A stretch of DNA of 64,000 bases from Mycolicibacter heraklionensis (GCF_001021505.1 NZ_LDPO01000004.1:124001-188000); one strand, 5' to 3'. Shown: positions 37,130 to 45,585, numbered from the stretch's first letter. Notes: generated from the sequence alone by a model not told the origin. Translations and numbers: made by a program.

Positions 37130-38014
37130 TTACTTCACGTGGTCGGCCAGCTGGCCTTCCGCCCCGAAGAGTTCCTGCTGCCAGTACGCGATGAGTTCGG
37201 TGGTGTCGATCTGGTCGGGGTGAAAGTCACGCTTCTTGAAGGGCCGCATATCGAAGTAGAAGCCCTTCCACATCGGGTTGCGCAGCATCTGCACCGTTTC
37301 CTTGAGGATCCGGAACGGTTGACGGCGGCCCTCGACGTCGGTGGTGGCGATCGAAAGCCAAGAGAACAGCACCAGAATCGGGATTCCGCAGTTCTGCGCG
37401 AAGCGCATCCAGCGGATACGCGTCGACTCCGGTACGCCGACAGCCCGGTACACGTCGAAAGCAACCGACTTGTGCTCCAGCTCTTCCAGCGCATGCCAGT
37501 TCAGCAGATTGCGGATCTCGGGGTCGTACATCATCGCCTGGACCGCCGGGCGTTTCAGGATGTTCTCCGCCCACACCGCGGTGAAATGTTCTGCGGCCAC
37601 CGTGAACCCGAGGAAGAAGTGGCGAAGGCGAGGCAGCCGGTCCGGGTTGGGGAACTGCTGGTCGAGGAACTTCTCCATCCGCTCGGTGCTGCCCAGCAGG
37701 TACTCGAACCACGCGGTCGGGTATCCCATGACCGCGAGTTGCTCATTGAGCTCACGGTGCTGGCGGCCGTGCGTCTTCTCCTGCCCGACGAAGCCGGCCA
37801 CCCGCTTCTTCAAGTCGGGGTCGGTGAGCTGGTCGGAGTAGCGGCGCACCGAGCGCACGAAGATGTCCTCGCCCGGCGGGAAGATCGCCGACAAGATGGC
37901 CACCAGATGGCTGAACACAATGCTGCCGTCGGCGAAATACCGGTCGCCGGCGGGCTGTTCACCGAAACCGAAGTTCAGTCGTCGGACGGCCGGGTATGTC
38001 ATCACGTTCGTCAT
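37130..38014 (-). CDS. PF10118/COG3687 predicted metal-dependent hydrolase (second copy)
   Basis: 294 aa. Same family as 28615-29523: paired ligand motifs GEDIFVRSVRRYSDQLTD ... FVGQEKTHGRQHRELNEQL and WHALEELEHKSVAFDVYRA suggest a helical dimetal site. A hydrophobic stretch (CGIPILVLFSWLSIATT) follows. The ATG 38014 sits 7 bases after a minus-strand -10-like TAGCGT, so the message is probably leaderless. The promoter carries the AraC-type element at 38048-38088, shared with the P450 operon, so it likely works in that pathway. Confidence 0.87.
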   Translation of the reverse strand: MTNVMTYPAVRRLNFGFGEQPAGDRYFADGSIVFSHLVAILSAIFPPGEDIFVRSVRRYSDQLTDPDLKKRVAGFVGQEKTHGRQHRELNEQLAVMGYPTAWFEYLLGSTERMEKFLDQQFPNPDRLPRLRHFFLGFTVAAEHFTAVWAENILKRPAVQAMMYDPEIRNLLNWHALEELEHKSVAFDVYRAVGVPESTRIRWMRFAQNCGIPILVLFSWLSIATTDVEGRRQPFRILKETVQMLRNPMWKGFYFDMRPFKKRDFHPDQIDTTELIAYWQQELFGAEGQLADHVK

Positions 38015-38047
38015 GCCAACGACGCTAGGTCCGACTTCCGGGCGGGC

Positions 38048-38088
38048 GGAATGTGCGAGCCGGACAAGGATTTGATGTTTTCGGACAG
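38048..38088 (-). promoter_or_regulatory. AraC-regulon promoter element, copy A
   Basis: 41-base element with 31 identities to copy B (43324-43364). Shared blocks, top strand: GGAATG, GCG, CGGACA, TTTGAT, TTTC, GACAG. CGGACA occurs twice (38061-38066 and 38082-38087) exactly 21 bases apart, the two-turn direct-repeat spacing typical of AraC-family sites. Read toward the gene it ends about 20 bases before the -10 TAGCGT (top strand 38022-38027), so it abuts or overlaps the -35 of the PF10118 gene starting at 38014. Confidence 0.65.
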
Positions 38089-38095
38089 CCGACCG

Positions 38096-39133
38096 TCAGG
38101 GCCTTCGTCCCCGGTGTTTGCTGGGCGGTGTGCCGACCCACCGGATAAAGGCACGACTGAAAGCGGCCGTCTCCGAATATCCCAGTTGACGGGCCGTTTC
38201 CTCGACGGTGAGGCCCGATTCGAGCATGGCTGCCGCCAGGGTCACCCGCACCTCGTCGACCAACGCGCGGTAGCTGGTGTGTTCGCCTGCAAGGCGGCGA
38301 TGCAGGGTGCGCTCGGTGATGCACAGTTCGTCGGCGATCACCGCCATCGACGGCAGCACGCCGGGGTCCCGGACCAGCCGGGAGCGCACCTGTGCGGCGA
38401 TTCCCCGCCGCCGACGACGGGTCTGCAAGAGCTCTTCGCACTGCAGGGCGCACGCCTCGGCGGCAGCGGGGTCCGCCGCCGGCATCGGTAGCGCCAGCAC
38501 TTCGACGGGGATGGTGATCGCACTGCGCTTCGCGGCGACGTCGACTTCGATTGTCACCCAGGGAAACTCGAGACGTTCGACGGGAAATTCGATGCCCGGC
38601 AGCTCGACCTTGATCGGCGCGTCCGAGTTCAGCTGGCCGATCAGCAGCGGCACCATGTTGGTCAGCGCGAACAGATCCCGTTCCAACATGAAGGTCCGGA
38701 CGTCGGCGGGCACGGCACTGTCGTCGAACTCGAGCACGGCGCCCTCAGGGGTGTCGTGGCGGGTCAGCCGCAGAAACGTCGACGACAACGTCGCGTACCG
38801 GCAGGCCGTGTTGACCGCATCGCCCAGGGTCGGGCTGGCCAGCAGCGCATAGCCGAGCACACCGGTGTTCGCGAAGTTGTACTGCAGACCGACGTCACGG
38901 GCGAACTCGTGTGGATCTGTTACCCGGCCAAGGATGTTACGCAGGATCGCGAGTTCCTGGCCGGCTTGGACCTCGATCGCACTGTCCTCGATGTCAGCCG
39001 GCGTGACACCGGTACCCGCAAGACACCCCGCCGCATCGATGCCATGCAGGCGGGCGGCCTGAAGAAGATGCCGACAGGTCGCCACCGGCCGGGGAATGTC
39101 CCAATCCGCCTGCGCGGCACCGCCGATCGACAC
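38096..39133 (-). CDS. AraC-family regulator (VirS-like architecture)
   Basis: 345 aa. A long N-terminal arabinose-binding-like domain (ATCRHLLQAARLHGIDAAGCLAGTGV ... VGLQYNFANTGVLGYALLASPTLGDAV) is followed by a C-terminal double helix-turn-helix (LPSMAVIADELCITERTLHRRLAGEHTSYRALVDEVRVTLAAAMLESGLTVEETARQLGYSETAAFSRAFIRWVGTPPSKHR). This is the layout of mycobacterial VirS, the regulator next to the mymA monooxygenase cluster. GTG 39133 is chosen because a -10-like TATATT lies 7 bases upstream (leaderless). A copy of its putative site overlaps that -10, suggesting autoregulation. Confidence 0.9.
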   Translation of the reverse strand: MSIGGAAQADWDIPRPVATCRHLLQAARLHGIDAAGCLAGTGVTPADIEDSAIEVQAGQELAILRNILGRVTDPHEFARDVGLQYNFANTGVLGYALLASPTLGDAVNTACRYATLSSTFLRLTRHDTPEGAVLEFDDSAVPADVRTFMLERDLFALTNMVPLLIGQLNSDAPIKVELPGIEFPVERLEFPWVTIEVDVAAKRSAITIPVEVLALPMPAADPAAAEACALQCEELLQTRRRRRGIAAQVRSRLVRDPGVLPSMAVIADELCITERTLHRRLAGEHTSYRALVDEVRVTLAAAMLESGLTVEETARQLGYSETAAFSRAFIRWVGTPPSKHRGRRP

Positions 39134-39134
39134 G

Positions 39135-39151
39135 TGTCCGAATATATCAAA
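39135..39151 (-). promoter_or_regulatory. AraC-regulon element, copy C (autoregulatory position)
   Basis: On the minus strand, TTTGATATATTCGGACA matches the core TTTGAT-N2-(T/A)TTC-N-GACA of copies A and B with the same spacing. It overlaps the -10-like TATATT and ends one base before the GTG of the AraC gene. The second CGGACA repeat 21 bases away is not conserved here, so this copy is a half-element, better suited to repression than activation. Confidence 0.5.
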
Positions 39152-39189
39152 TTTGGATCGGCGCGCACCTACCGCTCTACGATTTGCCG

Positions 39190-39621
39190 ATGGCCAAACT
39201 TGAGTTGTCCCGCGAGCTGTCACTGCCTCCCGACGAAGCCTGGTCTCATGCGTCGGATCTGGCCGAATTGGGTGACTGGCTGTCCCTGCACCAGGGCTGG
39301 CGCTGTGAGATACCGGCCGAACTCGAGGCAGGAACCACCTTGATCGGAGTGGCGGGAGCCAAGGGCATGCGTAACCGCGTCACCTGGACGGTCCGCAGGG
39401 TCGACCCGCCCGCCCTGCTGGAACTGACCGGCGACGGAGTGGGCGGTACGAAGTACGCGCTGACCCTGGCCATCGCCCCAGCCGTCTCCGGTTCGAAGTT
39501 CACTCTGCGGATGGACCTGGGTGGCCGGCCGCTGTTCGGCCCGATCGGGGCCACCGCCGCCCGCGCGGTCAAGGGCGACATCGAGCGGTCCATCAAGCAC
39601 TTCGAATCGCTGTACACCTGA
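39190..39621 (+). CDS. SRPBCC-family protein (divergent from the AraC gene)
   Basis: 143 aa. SRPBCC pattern: KLELSRELSLPPDEAWSHASDLAELGDWLSLHQGW, then GTTLIGVAGAKGMRNRVTWTVRRVDPPALLELTGDG and a C-terminal long helix (ATAARAVKGDIERSIKHFESLYT). It resembles the SRPBCC gene of the thiolase operon (46454-46894). ATG 39190 follows a -10-like TACGAT (39178-39183) by 6 bases, so it is likely leaderless. It shares a 56-base intergenic region with the AraC gene and converges on the monooxygenase. Likely a lipid-ligand carrier for the P450/BVMO pathway; inferred. Confidence 0.83.
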   Translation: MAKLELSRELSLPPDEAWSHASDLAELGDWLSLHQGWRCEIPAELEAGTTLIGVAGAKGMRNRVTWTVRRVDPPALLELTGDGVGGTKYALTLAIAPAVSGSKFTLRMDLGGRPLFGPIGATAARAVKGDIERSIKHFESLYT

Positions 39622-39631
39622 GTGAGCTTCC

Positions 39632-41134
39632 TCATGACCTGGTCCCGCCGGCGGTCGTTCTCGACGGTAGCGCCGCGACTACGTACTCCCCCAGCTCGTA
39701 GTGTTCGGCGTCGGGAGTCGCGGCGAGCCGGCGTCGATACGTATTGGGTGTCCATGGCCACAACTCGGGCAGGCCATCGGCACCCAGATACCAACTCGTG
39801 CAACCGGTCGCCCACACGGTGCCCGGCATGGCGTCATGCATGCTCGCGTTGAACTCGTCGGTGGCATGCAATGTGGGTGCGACGGTGTCGAATTCACCAT
39901 CGCACCAACGCTGGATCCAGCCCAGAATGTACCCGGCCTGCGCCTCGGCGATCGCAGTCAACGAGTAGTTGCCGACCGGGCTATGCGGCCCGATCAGCAT
40001 GAAGAAGTTCGGAAAGCCGGGCAGTGCCACGCCCAGGTGGGCCTTGGGGCCGGCTGCCCACAACTGCTCGACGGTGAGCCCACCGGGACCCGCCACCGCC
40101 ATCGGCCGCATGAACGCATGGGCGTCGAACCCGGTGGCCAGCACGATGGCGTCGAGTTCATGCAACATGCCATCGCGGGTGACGATGCCGCGTCGCTCGA
40201 TGCGGTCGATCCCGGTGTCGATCAGGTGCACGTTGCGGCGTTGCACGGCCGAATAGAAGCCCGCAGAGATCACCAGCCGCCGGCACATCGGCTGGTAGTC
40301 CGGAGTGAGCCTGCGACGCAGGTCGGGCTCACGCACCGTGCGCAGATTGATCCGGCAGGCGCGAGATAAGAACGTGCGCCGCCACCCCGGGCGCACCAGG
40401 GCGCGAGCGAAGAACTCGAATGCGTGGTCAAAGCCACGGTAGGCCAGGGCGTCCAGCACGGGGAACCGGCGGTGCAACGCGCCGGTCCAGCGCCGGTAGC
40501 TCGGATTGGGCAGCGGCAGAATCCATTGCGCACTGCGCTGATACAGCTCCAGAACGCCGACCGAGTCGGCCAGACCGCACACCAGCTGCACACCGGTTGA
40601 CCCGGTGCCGATGACCGCGACGCGCTTGCCGGCCAGCTCCGCGCTGTGGTCCCACCTCGCCGAGTGCATGACCGGTCCGCAAAAGTCCGACAGCCCTTCG
40701 ATGTCGGGCATCCGCGGTTCCCGCAGCACCCCGGCGGCCGAAATGAGGAAGTCGTGCGTAGCCGTCTGCCCGGTCGTGGTGGAAAGCTGCCAGCTGCGAC
40801 CGTCGAAACGCGCCTCGGTGATCTCGACACCGAATCGGATCCGGTCCCTCAGGCGGTATTCGTCGGTCACCCAACGGAAGTAGTCGAAGATCTCGCCGCC
40901 CGGGGAGAAGAATCTGCTCCAGCCGGGTTTGGACGCGAAGGTGAATTGATAAAACCGGGACGGCACGTCGCAGGACAGGCCGGGATAGGTGTTGTCCCGC
41001 CAGGTTCCGCCGACGTCGTGCGCCTTCTCGTAGAGGGTGACGTCGCAGATACCGGCCCGAAGCAGCATGATCGCCTGACACAGACCCGACATGCCGGCCC
41101 CTACGATGCCGACCGAAGGCTTGCGTCGCGTCAC
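39632..41134 (-). CDS. Flavin monooxygenase, Baeyer-Villiger/MymA type
   Basis: About 500 aa. First Rossmann motif GIVGAGMSGLCQAIMLLRAG, then GGTWRDNTYPGLSCDVPSRFYQFTFA, the class signature FCGPVMHSARWD (F-x-G-x3-H-x3-W-[PD]) near residue 155, and the second Rossmann motif VAVIGTGSTGVQLV. C-terminal ATGFDAHAFMRPM and MLIGPHSPVGN are typical. It inserts oxygen into ketones or oxidises hydrophobic substrates with NADPH and O2. GTG 41134 overlaps the SDR stop by 4 bases; the longer frame lies inside the SDR gene. Last gene of the P450-SDR-monooxygenase operon. MymA of M. tuberculosis is likewise linked to an AraC regulator. Confidence 0.92.
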   Translation of the reverse strand: MTRRKPSVGIVGAGMSGLCQAIMLLRAGICDVTLYEKAHDVGGTWRDNTYPGLSCDVPSRFYQFTFASKPGWSRFFSPGGEIFDYFRWVTDEYRLRDRIRFGVEITEARFDGRSWQLSTTTGQTATHDFLISAAGVLREPRMPDIEGLSDFCGPVMHSARWDHSAELAGKRVAVIGTGSTGVQLVCGLADSVGVLELYQRSAQWILPLPNPSYRRWTGALHRRFPVLDALAYRGFDHAFEFFARALVRPGWRRTFLSRACRINLRTVREPDLRRRLTPDYQPMCRRLVISAGFYSAVQRRNVHLIDTGIDRIERRGIVTRDGMLHELDAIVLATGFDAHAFMRPMAVAGPGGLTVEQLWAAGPKAHLGVALPGFPNFFMLIGPHSPVGNYSLTAIAEAQAGYILGWIQRWCDGEFDTVAPTLHATDEFNASMHDAMPGTVWATGCTSWYLGADGLPELWPWTPNTYRRRLAATPDAEHYELGEYVVAALPSRTTAGGTRS

Positions 41135-41979
41135 GGGCCGTCCTCCCCCTGTTCTGCGGCGCGCACCGCACGGCGCATCACGGGCGACCACGCCAGCAAC
41201 CGGTCGCCCAGGACGAGCGGTGCCCGCAGGTCGACCAGGAGGGGCACCCAGCGGGGCGCATAGACCCGACGGGCGCGTCGGGCGATACCGGCGACGATCT
41301 GCGCGGCCGCCACCTCGACCCGGATGGGCTTGCCGACCGCTCCCGGCAGTCTCGCCATCACCGCGCCCAGTCCGGGGCGATTCAGCATCTCCTGCGCCAA
41401 TCCGGTGTCGATCAACCCGAAGTAGCCGATACCGACGTCGACCCCACTGCCACCGAGTTCGATGCGCAGGGAGCGAACCAGCGACTCCACTCCGGATTTG
41501 GACGCCATGTACGCGCTGACCGTGGGCCCCGGTATCACCGCTCCGATGGACGCGACAGCCAGCAGATAGCCGCGCCGTTGCCGCAGGTAGGGCAGCGCAG
41601 TCGCCATGGTGTGGAACACGCCCACCAGGTTGACGTCGATGACCGCCCGCCAGTCGCTCGGGTCGACCACCGTGACGGTGGCGGACGGGCCGGGGATGCC
41701 GGCGTTGGCCACCACGGCATCCAGCCCGCCGAAGTGCTCGGCCGCCGCCGCGCAGGCGATCGTCATCGACTCAACGGACGTCACGTCGGCCTCGAACGCG
41801 GCTGCGGCGCCGCCGAGTTCACCGACCAGCCGGTTCGCACGCGCGATGTCTCGATCCAGGATTGCCACCCGCGCCCCATGGTCGACCAGTTGCCTGGCGA
41901 CTTGAGCACCGATCCCCTGCGCCCCACCGGTGATCAGGACCGTGGTGCCGGCAATTCGTTGCCGCACGGAGGCTCTCAT
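41131..41979 (-). CDS. Short-chain dehydrogenase/reductase of the P450 operon
   Basis: About 282 aa. Cofactor loop TGGAQGIGAQVARQL, ANAGIPG, catalytic Ser in AVASIGAV, Tyr/Lys in AYMASKSGVESL. A C-terminal extension (GKPIRVEVAAAQIVAGIARRARRVYAPRWVPLLVDLRAPLV) resembles SadH-type SDRs found beside MymA. ATG 41979 overlaps the P450 stop (ATGA). Between a hydroxylating P450 and a Baeyer-Villiger-type enzyme, oxidation of an alcohol to a ketone is the natural role; inferred from order. Confidence 0.9.
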   Translation of the reverse strand: MRASVRQRIAGTTVLITGGAQGIGAQVARQLVDHGARVAILDRDIARANRLVGELGGAAAAFEADVTSVESMTIACAAAAEHFGGLDAVVANAGIPGPSATVTVVDPSDWRAVIDVNLVGVFHTMATALPYLRQRRGYLLAVASIGAVIPGPTVSAYMASKSGVESLVRSLRIELGGSGVDVGIGYFGLIDTGLAQEMLNRPGLGAVMARLPGAVGKPIRVEVAAAQIVAGIARRARRVYAPRWVPLLVDLRAPLVLGDRLLAWSPVMRRAVRAAEQGEDGP

Positions 41980-43292
41980 GCGGTCTTCCTGACCCGCAGC
42001 GGCACCGACACCGGACCCTGCAGCGACGGCGTTGTCCCCCACCGCACCGGTCCGGCCAACTCCAGACCGTCGACCTCGTCGAGTAGGTAGTCGATGGCGG
42101 TAACGACCTCGAGTCGTGCCAGGTGCGCTCCGAGACAGAAGTGGATGCCATGCCCGAAGCCGAGGTGGGCCGCCGTCGCTCGGTGGACGTCGAATCGGTT
42201 CGGGTCGGGGAACTTACGCGGGTCGCGGTTGGCCGATGCGTAGAACAAGACCACCCGGGCGTCGCGCGGCACAACCGCTCCGCCGATCTCGCAGTCCGCG
42301 GTGGCGATCCTGGTCACCCATTGCACCGGCGAGCCCCAGCGGGCGGTTTCCTCGACCGCCGCGCCCAGCAGGCTGCGGTCCGCACGCAACGCGGCGAACA
42401 GTTCCGGGTCTTGCGCGAGCCGGATCAACAGCATGCCCAGCAGGTTGGTGGTGGTCTCATTGCCGGCAACCAGCACGATCAAGGCGTAGTAGAACGCCTC
42501 TTGGTCAGAGATTTCTCCGGTATCGACGGCCAGCCGCAGCCTGTCCAGCACTTCGGCGCCCGCACTTCCGGCGCGGCGTTTGAGTTCGGCCGCGACGAAG
42601 CTGCGGTATTGGATGTAGGCCGAGAAACTCGTCGATGTGAGACGAAGAACCTCGAAAATCGTTCTGGGGCTGAATATCTGCGCCCACCGATCGGAGACGG
42701 CCCGAAACTGTTCCCATTGATCGCGGGGTACCCCGAGAACTCGGGCGATCACGTTGACCGGCAACGGGATGGTCAACGCCGGCACCATGTCGACGACTTC
42801 GCCACGTTGAAGCTGTTTGACTCCGTCGGCGGCCAATTCCCTGATGTCGTCGGTGAAAGACGCGATCGACTTCTTACTGAACATGGGCTGGGTGACCCGC
42901 CGCAGCCGCTCGTGGTTCGGCGGATCAGTGGTGATGATCGAGGGACCCGGCGTAGAGCGCAGCATGATCCCGTGCGACGACGAGAAGATCTCGTTGTCGC
43001 GGGCGGCGGCGTGGACGTCGGCATAGCGCCCGAGCATCCACACGCCGAGTCGTTCGTTGACCACCACCGGGTGCTCCCGGATCCGTTCGAAGTCCGGATG
43101 CGGGTTCGCGATGCTCTCCGGCAGTGTGGGATCGAAGGTGGTGCGCGGTACGGCGGCTGGCGCGAGCCGGGCGCGCGGACGACGGAGATCGCGATAGGCA
43201 CCGACGGCGAAGGGGCGCCCCAGATCGCCGATCGCGGTGCGGGCCGCCGCCGCGATCGCTCTGGCCGGGGGGTGCAGCAGGTCGCTGGGCAT
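41976..43292 (-). CDS. Cytochrome P450
   Basis: 438 aa bacterial P450. I-helix LVAGNETTTNLLG (oxygen-activation AGxET), K-helix EETARWGSPVQ (ExxR), and heme loop FGHGIHFCLGAHLAR with the axial Cys. No membrane anchor, so it is soluble and needs ferredoxin and reductase, neither encoded next to it. It most likely hydroxylates a hydrophobic substrate. ATG 43292 is 6 bases after a minus-strand -10-like TAACGT (leaderless), with the AraC-type element copy B about 20 bases further upstream. First gene of the P450-SDR-monooxygenase operon. Confidence 0.94.
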   Translation of the reverse strand: MPSDLLHPPARAIAAAARTAIGDLGRPFAVGAYRDLRRPRARLAPAAVPRTTFDPTLPESIANPHPDFERIREHPVVVNERLGVWMLGRYADVHAAARDNEIFSSSHGIMLRSTPGPSIITTDPPNHERLRRVTQPMFSKKSIASFTDDIRELAADGVKQLQRGEVVDMVPALTIPLPVNVIARVLGVPRDQWEQFRAVSDRWAQIFSPRTIFEVLRLTSTSFSAYIQYRSFVAAELKRRAGSAGAEVLDRLRLAVDTGEISDQEAFYYALIVLVAGNETTTNLLGMLLIRLAQDPELFAALRADRSLLGAAVEETARWGSPVQWVTRIATADCEIGGAVVPRDARVVLFYASANRDPRKFPDPNRFDVHRATAAHLGFGHGIHFCLGAHLARLEVVTAIDYLLDEVDGLELAGPVRWGTTPSLQGPVSVPLRVRKTA

Positions 43293-43323
43293 ATCCCGAC
43301 GTTAGGACTGTTGAGCCCGGACC

Positions 43324-43364
43324 GGAATGCGCGGAACGGACACCTATTTGATCGTTTCAGACAG
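43324..43364 (-). promoter_or_regulatory. AraC-regulon promoter element, copy B
   Basis: 41-base partner of copy A: GGAATG, GCG, CGGACA (43337-43342), TTTGAT (43347-43352), TTTC, and CAGACA (43358-43363) 21 bases after the first repeat. It lies 31 bases before the P450 ATG; copy A lies 33 bases before its ATG. It ends about 19 bases before the -10 TAACGT (top strand 43299-43304), the same geometry as copy A, consistent with an activator site touching the -35 region. Confidence 0.65.
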
Positions 43365-43424
43365 ACTGCGCGTCATCGTCGTGGCTCAGCGACAGGACAC
43401 CCGGGCTTGGGTGACGGTCACCGA

Positions 43425-44678
43425 TCAGCCGCCCAGCAGCCCCTTGGCGATGTGGGTGACCTGAACCTCGTTGCTGCCGGCGTAGATCATCAGCGACTTG
43501 GCGTCGCGGGCCAACTGCTCGACCCGGTATTCGGCCATGTAGCCGTTGCCGCCGAACAGCTGCACAGCGTCCATCGCGACCTCGGTGGCAGCCTCCGAGG
43601 AATACAGTTTCATCGCCGACGCCTCGGCCAGCGACGGAATCTTGCCGGCCTGCACTTTCTCCAGCGTCTGAAACACCATGTTCTGCACGTTGATCCGGGC
43701 AACCTCCATCTTGGCCAGCTTGAGTTGGATCAGCTGGAACTGGCCGATGTTCTGGCCCCACAGCGTGCGGGTCTTGGCGTAGTCGAGGCAGAGCCGATGG
43801 CATTCGTTGATGATGCCCAGCGACATCAGGGCCACGCCCGCGCGTTCGGCGACGAAATTGGCTCGGGCGCTTTCTCGCCCGTCACCACCGGTGTGCTGTT
43901 CGGTCTCGCCGAGCAACCGGTCCGGGGTGAGCCGCACGTTGTCGAAGAACAACTCACCGGTCGGTGAGGACATCATGCCCATCTTCTTGAACGGCTTGCC
44001 CTGAGTCAGTCCCGGCATCCCGGCGTCCAGAACAAAGGTCAGCACCGGCCGGTTGCGCTTGTCGATGCTCGGATCACCCTCGTCCAGCTTGGCGTAGACG
44101 ATCAGCACGTCGGCGTAGGGGCCGTTGGTGATGAACGTCTTCTGCCCGTTGAGGATGTAGTTGTCACCGTCGCGTCTGACGTAGGTCTTCATTCCGCCGA
44201 ACGCGTCCGAGCCGGCGTCGGGTTCGGTGATGGCCCAGCAGGCAATCTTCTCCAACGTCATCAATTCCGGCAGCCAGCGCTCCTTCTGCGCCAGCGTGCC
44301 ACGGCTGAGGATCGTGGCCGCGCCGAGCCCGAGGCTGACGCCGACGGTGCTCAGCAGCCCGATGCTGACTCCGGACAGTTCGGAGACCATGATCGCGGCC
44401 ATCGACAGTTGCCCGCCGAGATCGCCCATTCCGCCCGAGGATTCGCGGTCGGCCGCCGGCGCATCGGACTCGGCCTTGGCGCGTTGTTTGTCCAGCATGT
44501 TCTTGACCGCTTCGCCGGCCAGCACGTCCAGGCCGAACTCGCTGAACAGCTTGCGTGCGATCGGATAGGGCGGTATCTCTCCGGTTTCCAGTGCGTCCAG
44601 GTGCGGGCGGATCTCTTTGTCGATGAAGCCGCGAACTGTGTCGCGCATGATGAGGTCGGTTTCGGACCACTCGAACAT
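43425..44678 (-). CDS. fadE21: Acyl-CoA dehydrogenase FadE21
   Basis: 417 aa. Motifs: CWAITEPDAGSDAFGGMKT (FAD/substrate loop), NGQKTFITNGPYADV, GNGYMAEYRVEQLARDAKSLMIYAGSNEVQ. The MCAD-type catalytic Glu (YEGT) is Ala here (Y-A-G-S, residue 400), but a Glu occurs in NFVAERAGVALMSLG (residue 278) at what looks like the isovaleryl-CoA-dehydrogenase position. It performs the first oxidation of a beta-oxidation round, so an IVD-like branched substrate is possible. ATG 44678; a longer frame lies within the SDR gene. Last gene of the thiolase operon and syntenic with Rv2789c. Confidence 0.92.
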   Translation of the reverse strand: MFEWSETDLIMRDTVRGFIDKEIRPHLDALETGEIPPYPIARKLFSEFGLDVLAGEAVKNMLDKQRAKAESDAPAADRESSGGMGDLGGQLSMAAIMVSELSGVSIGLLSTVGVSLGLGAATILSRGTLAQKERWLPELMTLEKIACWAITEPDAGSDAFGGMKTYVRRDGDNYILNGQKTFITNGPYADVLIVYAKLDEGDPSIDKRNRPVLTFVLDAGMPGLTQGKPFKKMGMMSSPTGELFFDNVRLTPDRLLGETEQHTGGDGRESARANFVAERAGVALMSLGIINECHRLCLDYAKTRTLWGQNIGQFQLIQLKLAKMEVARINVQNMVFQTLEKVQAGKIPSLAEASAMKLYSSEAATEVAMDAVQLFGGNGYMAEYRVEQLARDAKSLMIYAGSNEVQVTHIAKGLLGG

Positions 44679-44695
44679 GGCTGTTCTCCCCGGGG

Positions 44696-45565
44696 TCAGT
44701 GCGGCAGCCGTGCCGCGATGTCGTCGAGCTGCCAGATGCCGTCGGTCTCGATGGTGTCGGTGTCGTGCCAACCGGACAGCCGCGAGATGGCGCCACCCTG
44801 TACCGCGTACACGGTGCCGGTGACCGGGCACTTCTCGGTGGCCAGATAGGCCACCAGCGGGGAGATGTTGGCCGGGCTGAACAGGTCCAGCTCCCCTTCC
44901 TCGGGCTCGGCCATCAGCGCACCCATGCCGGGCGTGGCCAGGGTGAGGCGGGTACGTGCGATCGGAGCGATGGCGTTGACGCGCACTCCGTAGCGGTCCA
45001 GTTCCTCCGCCGCGATCAGGGTCAGTGCGGCAATCCCTGCCTTGGCCGCACCGTAGTTCGCCTGCCCGGGGTTGGGCAGCGTGACCCCGGACCCCGAGGC
45101 GGTGTTGATCACCGCGGCGTTCGGCTGGTCACCGGCCTTGGACTGCGCCTTCCAATACGCCGCGGCGTGGTGCAGCATCGCGAAATGCCCCTTGAGGTGC
45201 ACGGCGATCACCGCATCCCATTGTGATTCCTCCATACCGGGGATGAAGGCATCACGCAGAATGCCGGCGTTGTTGACCAGCACGTCCAACCGGCCGAACT
45301 CGTCGATGGCCTGCTGGACAATGCCTTTCGCGGCACTCCAATCTGCGACACTGTCGGTGTTGGCGACCGCTCGTCCGCCGGCCGCCACGATCTCGTCAAC
45401 GACCTGCTGCGCGGTGGTGGTGTCGGAGCCCTCGCCGGCATTACTGCCGCCCAGGTCGTTAACCACGACGCTGGCGCCCTCGCGGGCGAACAGCAACGCG
45501 TGTTCCCGGCCGATTCCTCGGCCGGCTCCGGTGATGACGGCGACACGGCCTTCCAATACACCCAT
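44696..45565 (-). CDS. SDR 3-hydroxyacyl-CoA dehydrogenase-like (MFE-2 type)
   Basis: 289 aa. GAGRGIGREHALLFAREGASVVVNDLGGSNAGEGSD is the signature of the dehydrogenase domain of peroxisomal multifunctional enzyme 2 and its mycobacterial relatives. NNAGILRD, NTASGSGV and NYGAAKAGIAAL give the NNAG, Ser and Tyr/Lys motifs. It oxidises 3-hydroxyacyl-CoA with NAD+. Together with the MaoC, FadE21 and thiolase genes on the same strand it completes one beta-oxidation round. This gene is not present between fadE21 and ltp1 in M. tuberculosis as I recall. Confidence 0.88.
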   Translation of the reverse strand: MGVLEGRVAVITGAGRGIGREHALLFAREGASVVVNDLGGSNAGEGSDTTTAQQVVDEIVAAGGRAVANTDSVADWSAAKGIVQQAIDEFGRLDVLVNNAGILRDAFIPGMEESQWDAVIAVHLKGHFAMLHHAAAYWKAQSKAGDQPNAAVINTASGSGVTLPNPGQANYGAAKAGIAALTLIAAEELDRYGVRVNAIAPIARTRLTLATPGMGALMAEPEEGELDLFSPANISPLVAYLATEKCPVTGTVYAVQGGAISRLSGWHDTDTIETDGIWQLDDIAARLPH

Positions 45566-45585
45566 GTATGACTCCTTGCTGTGTT

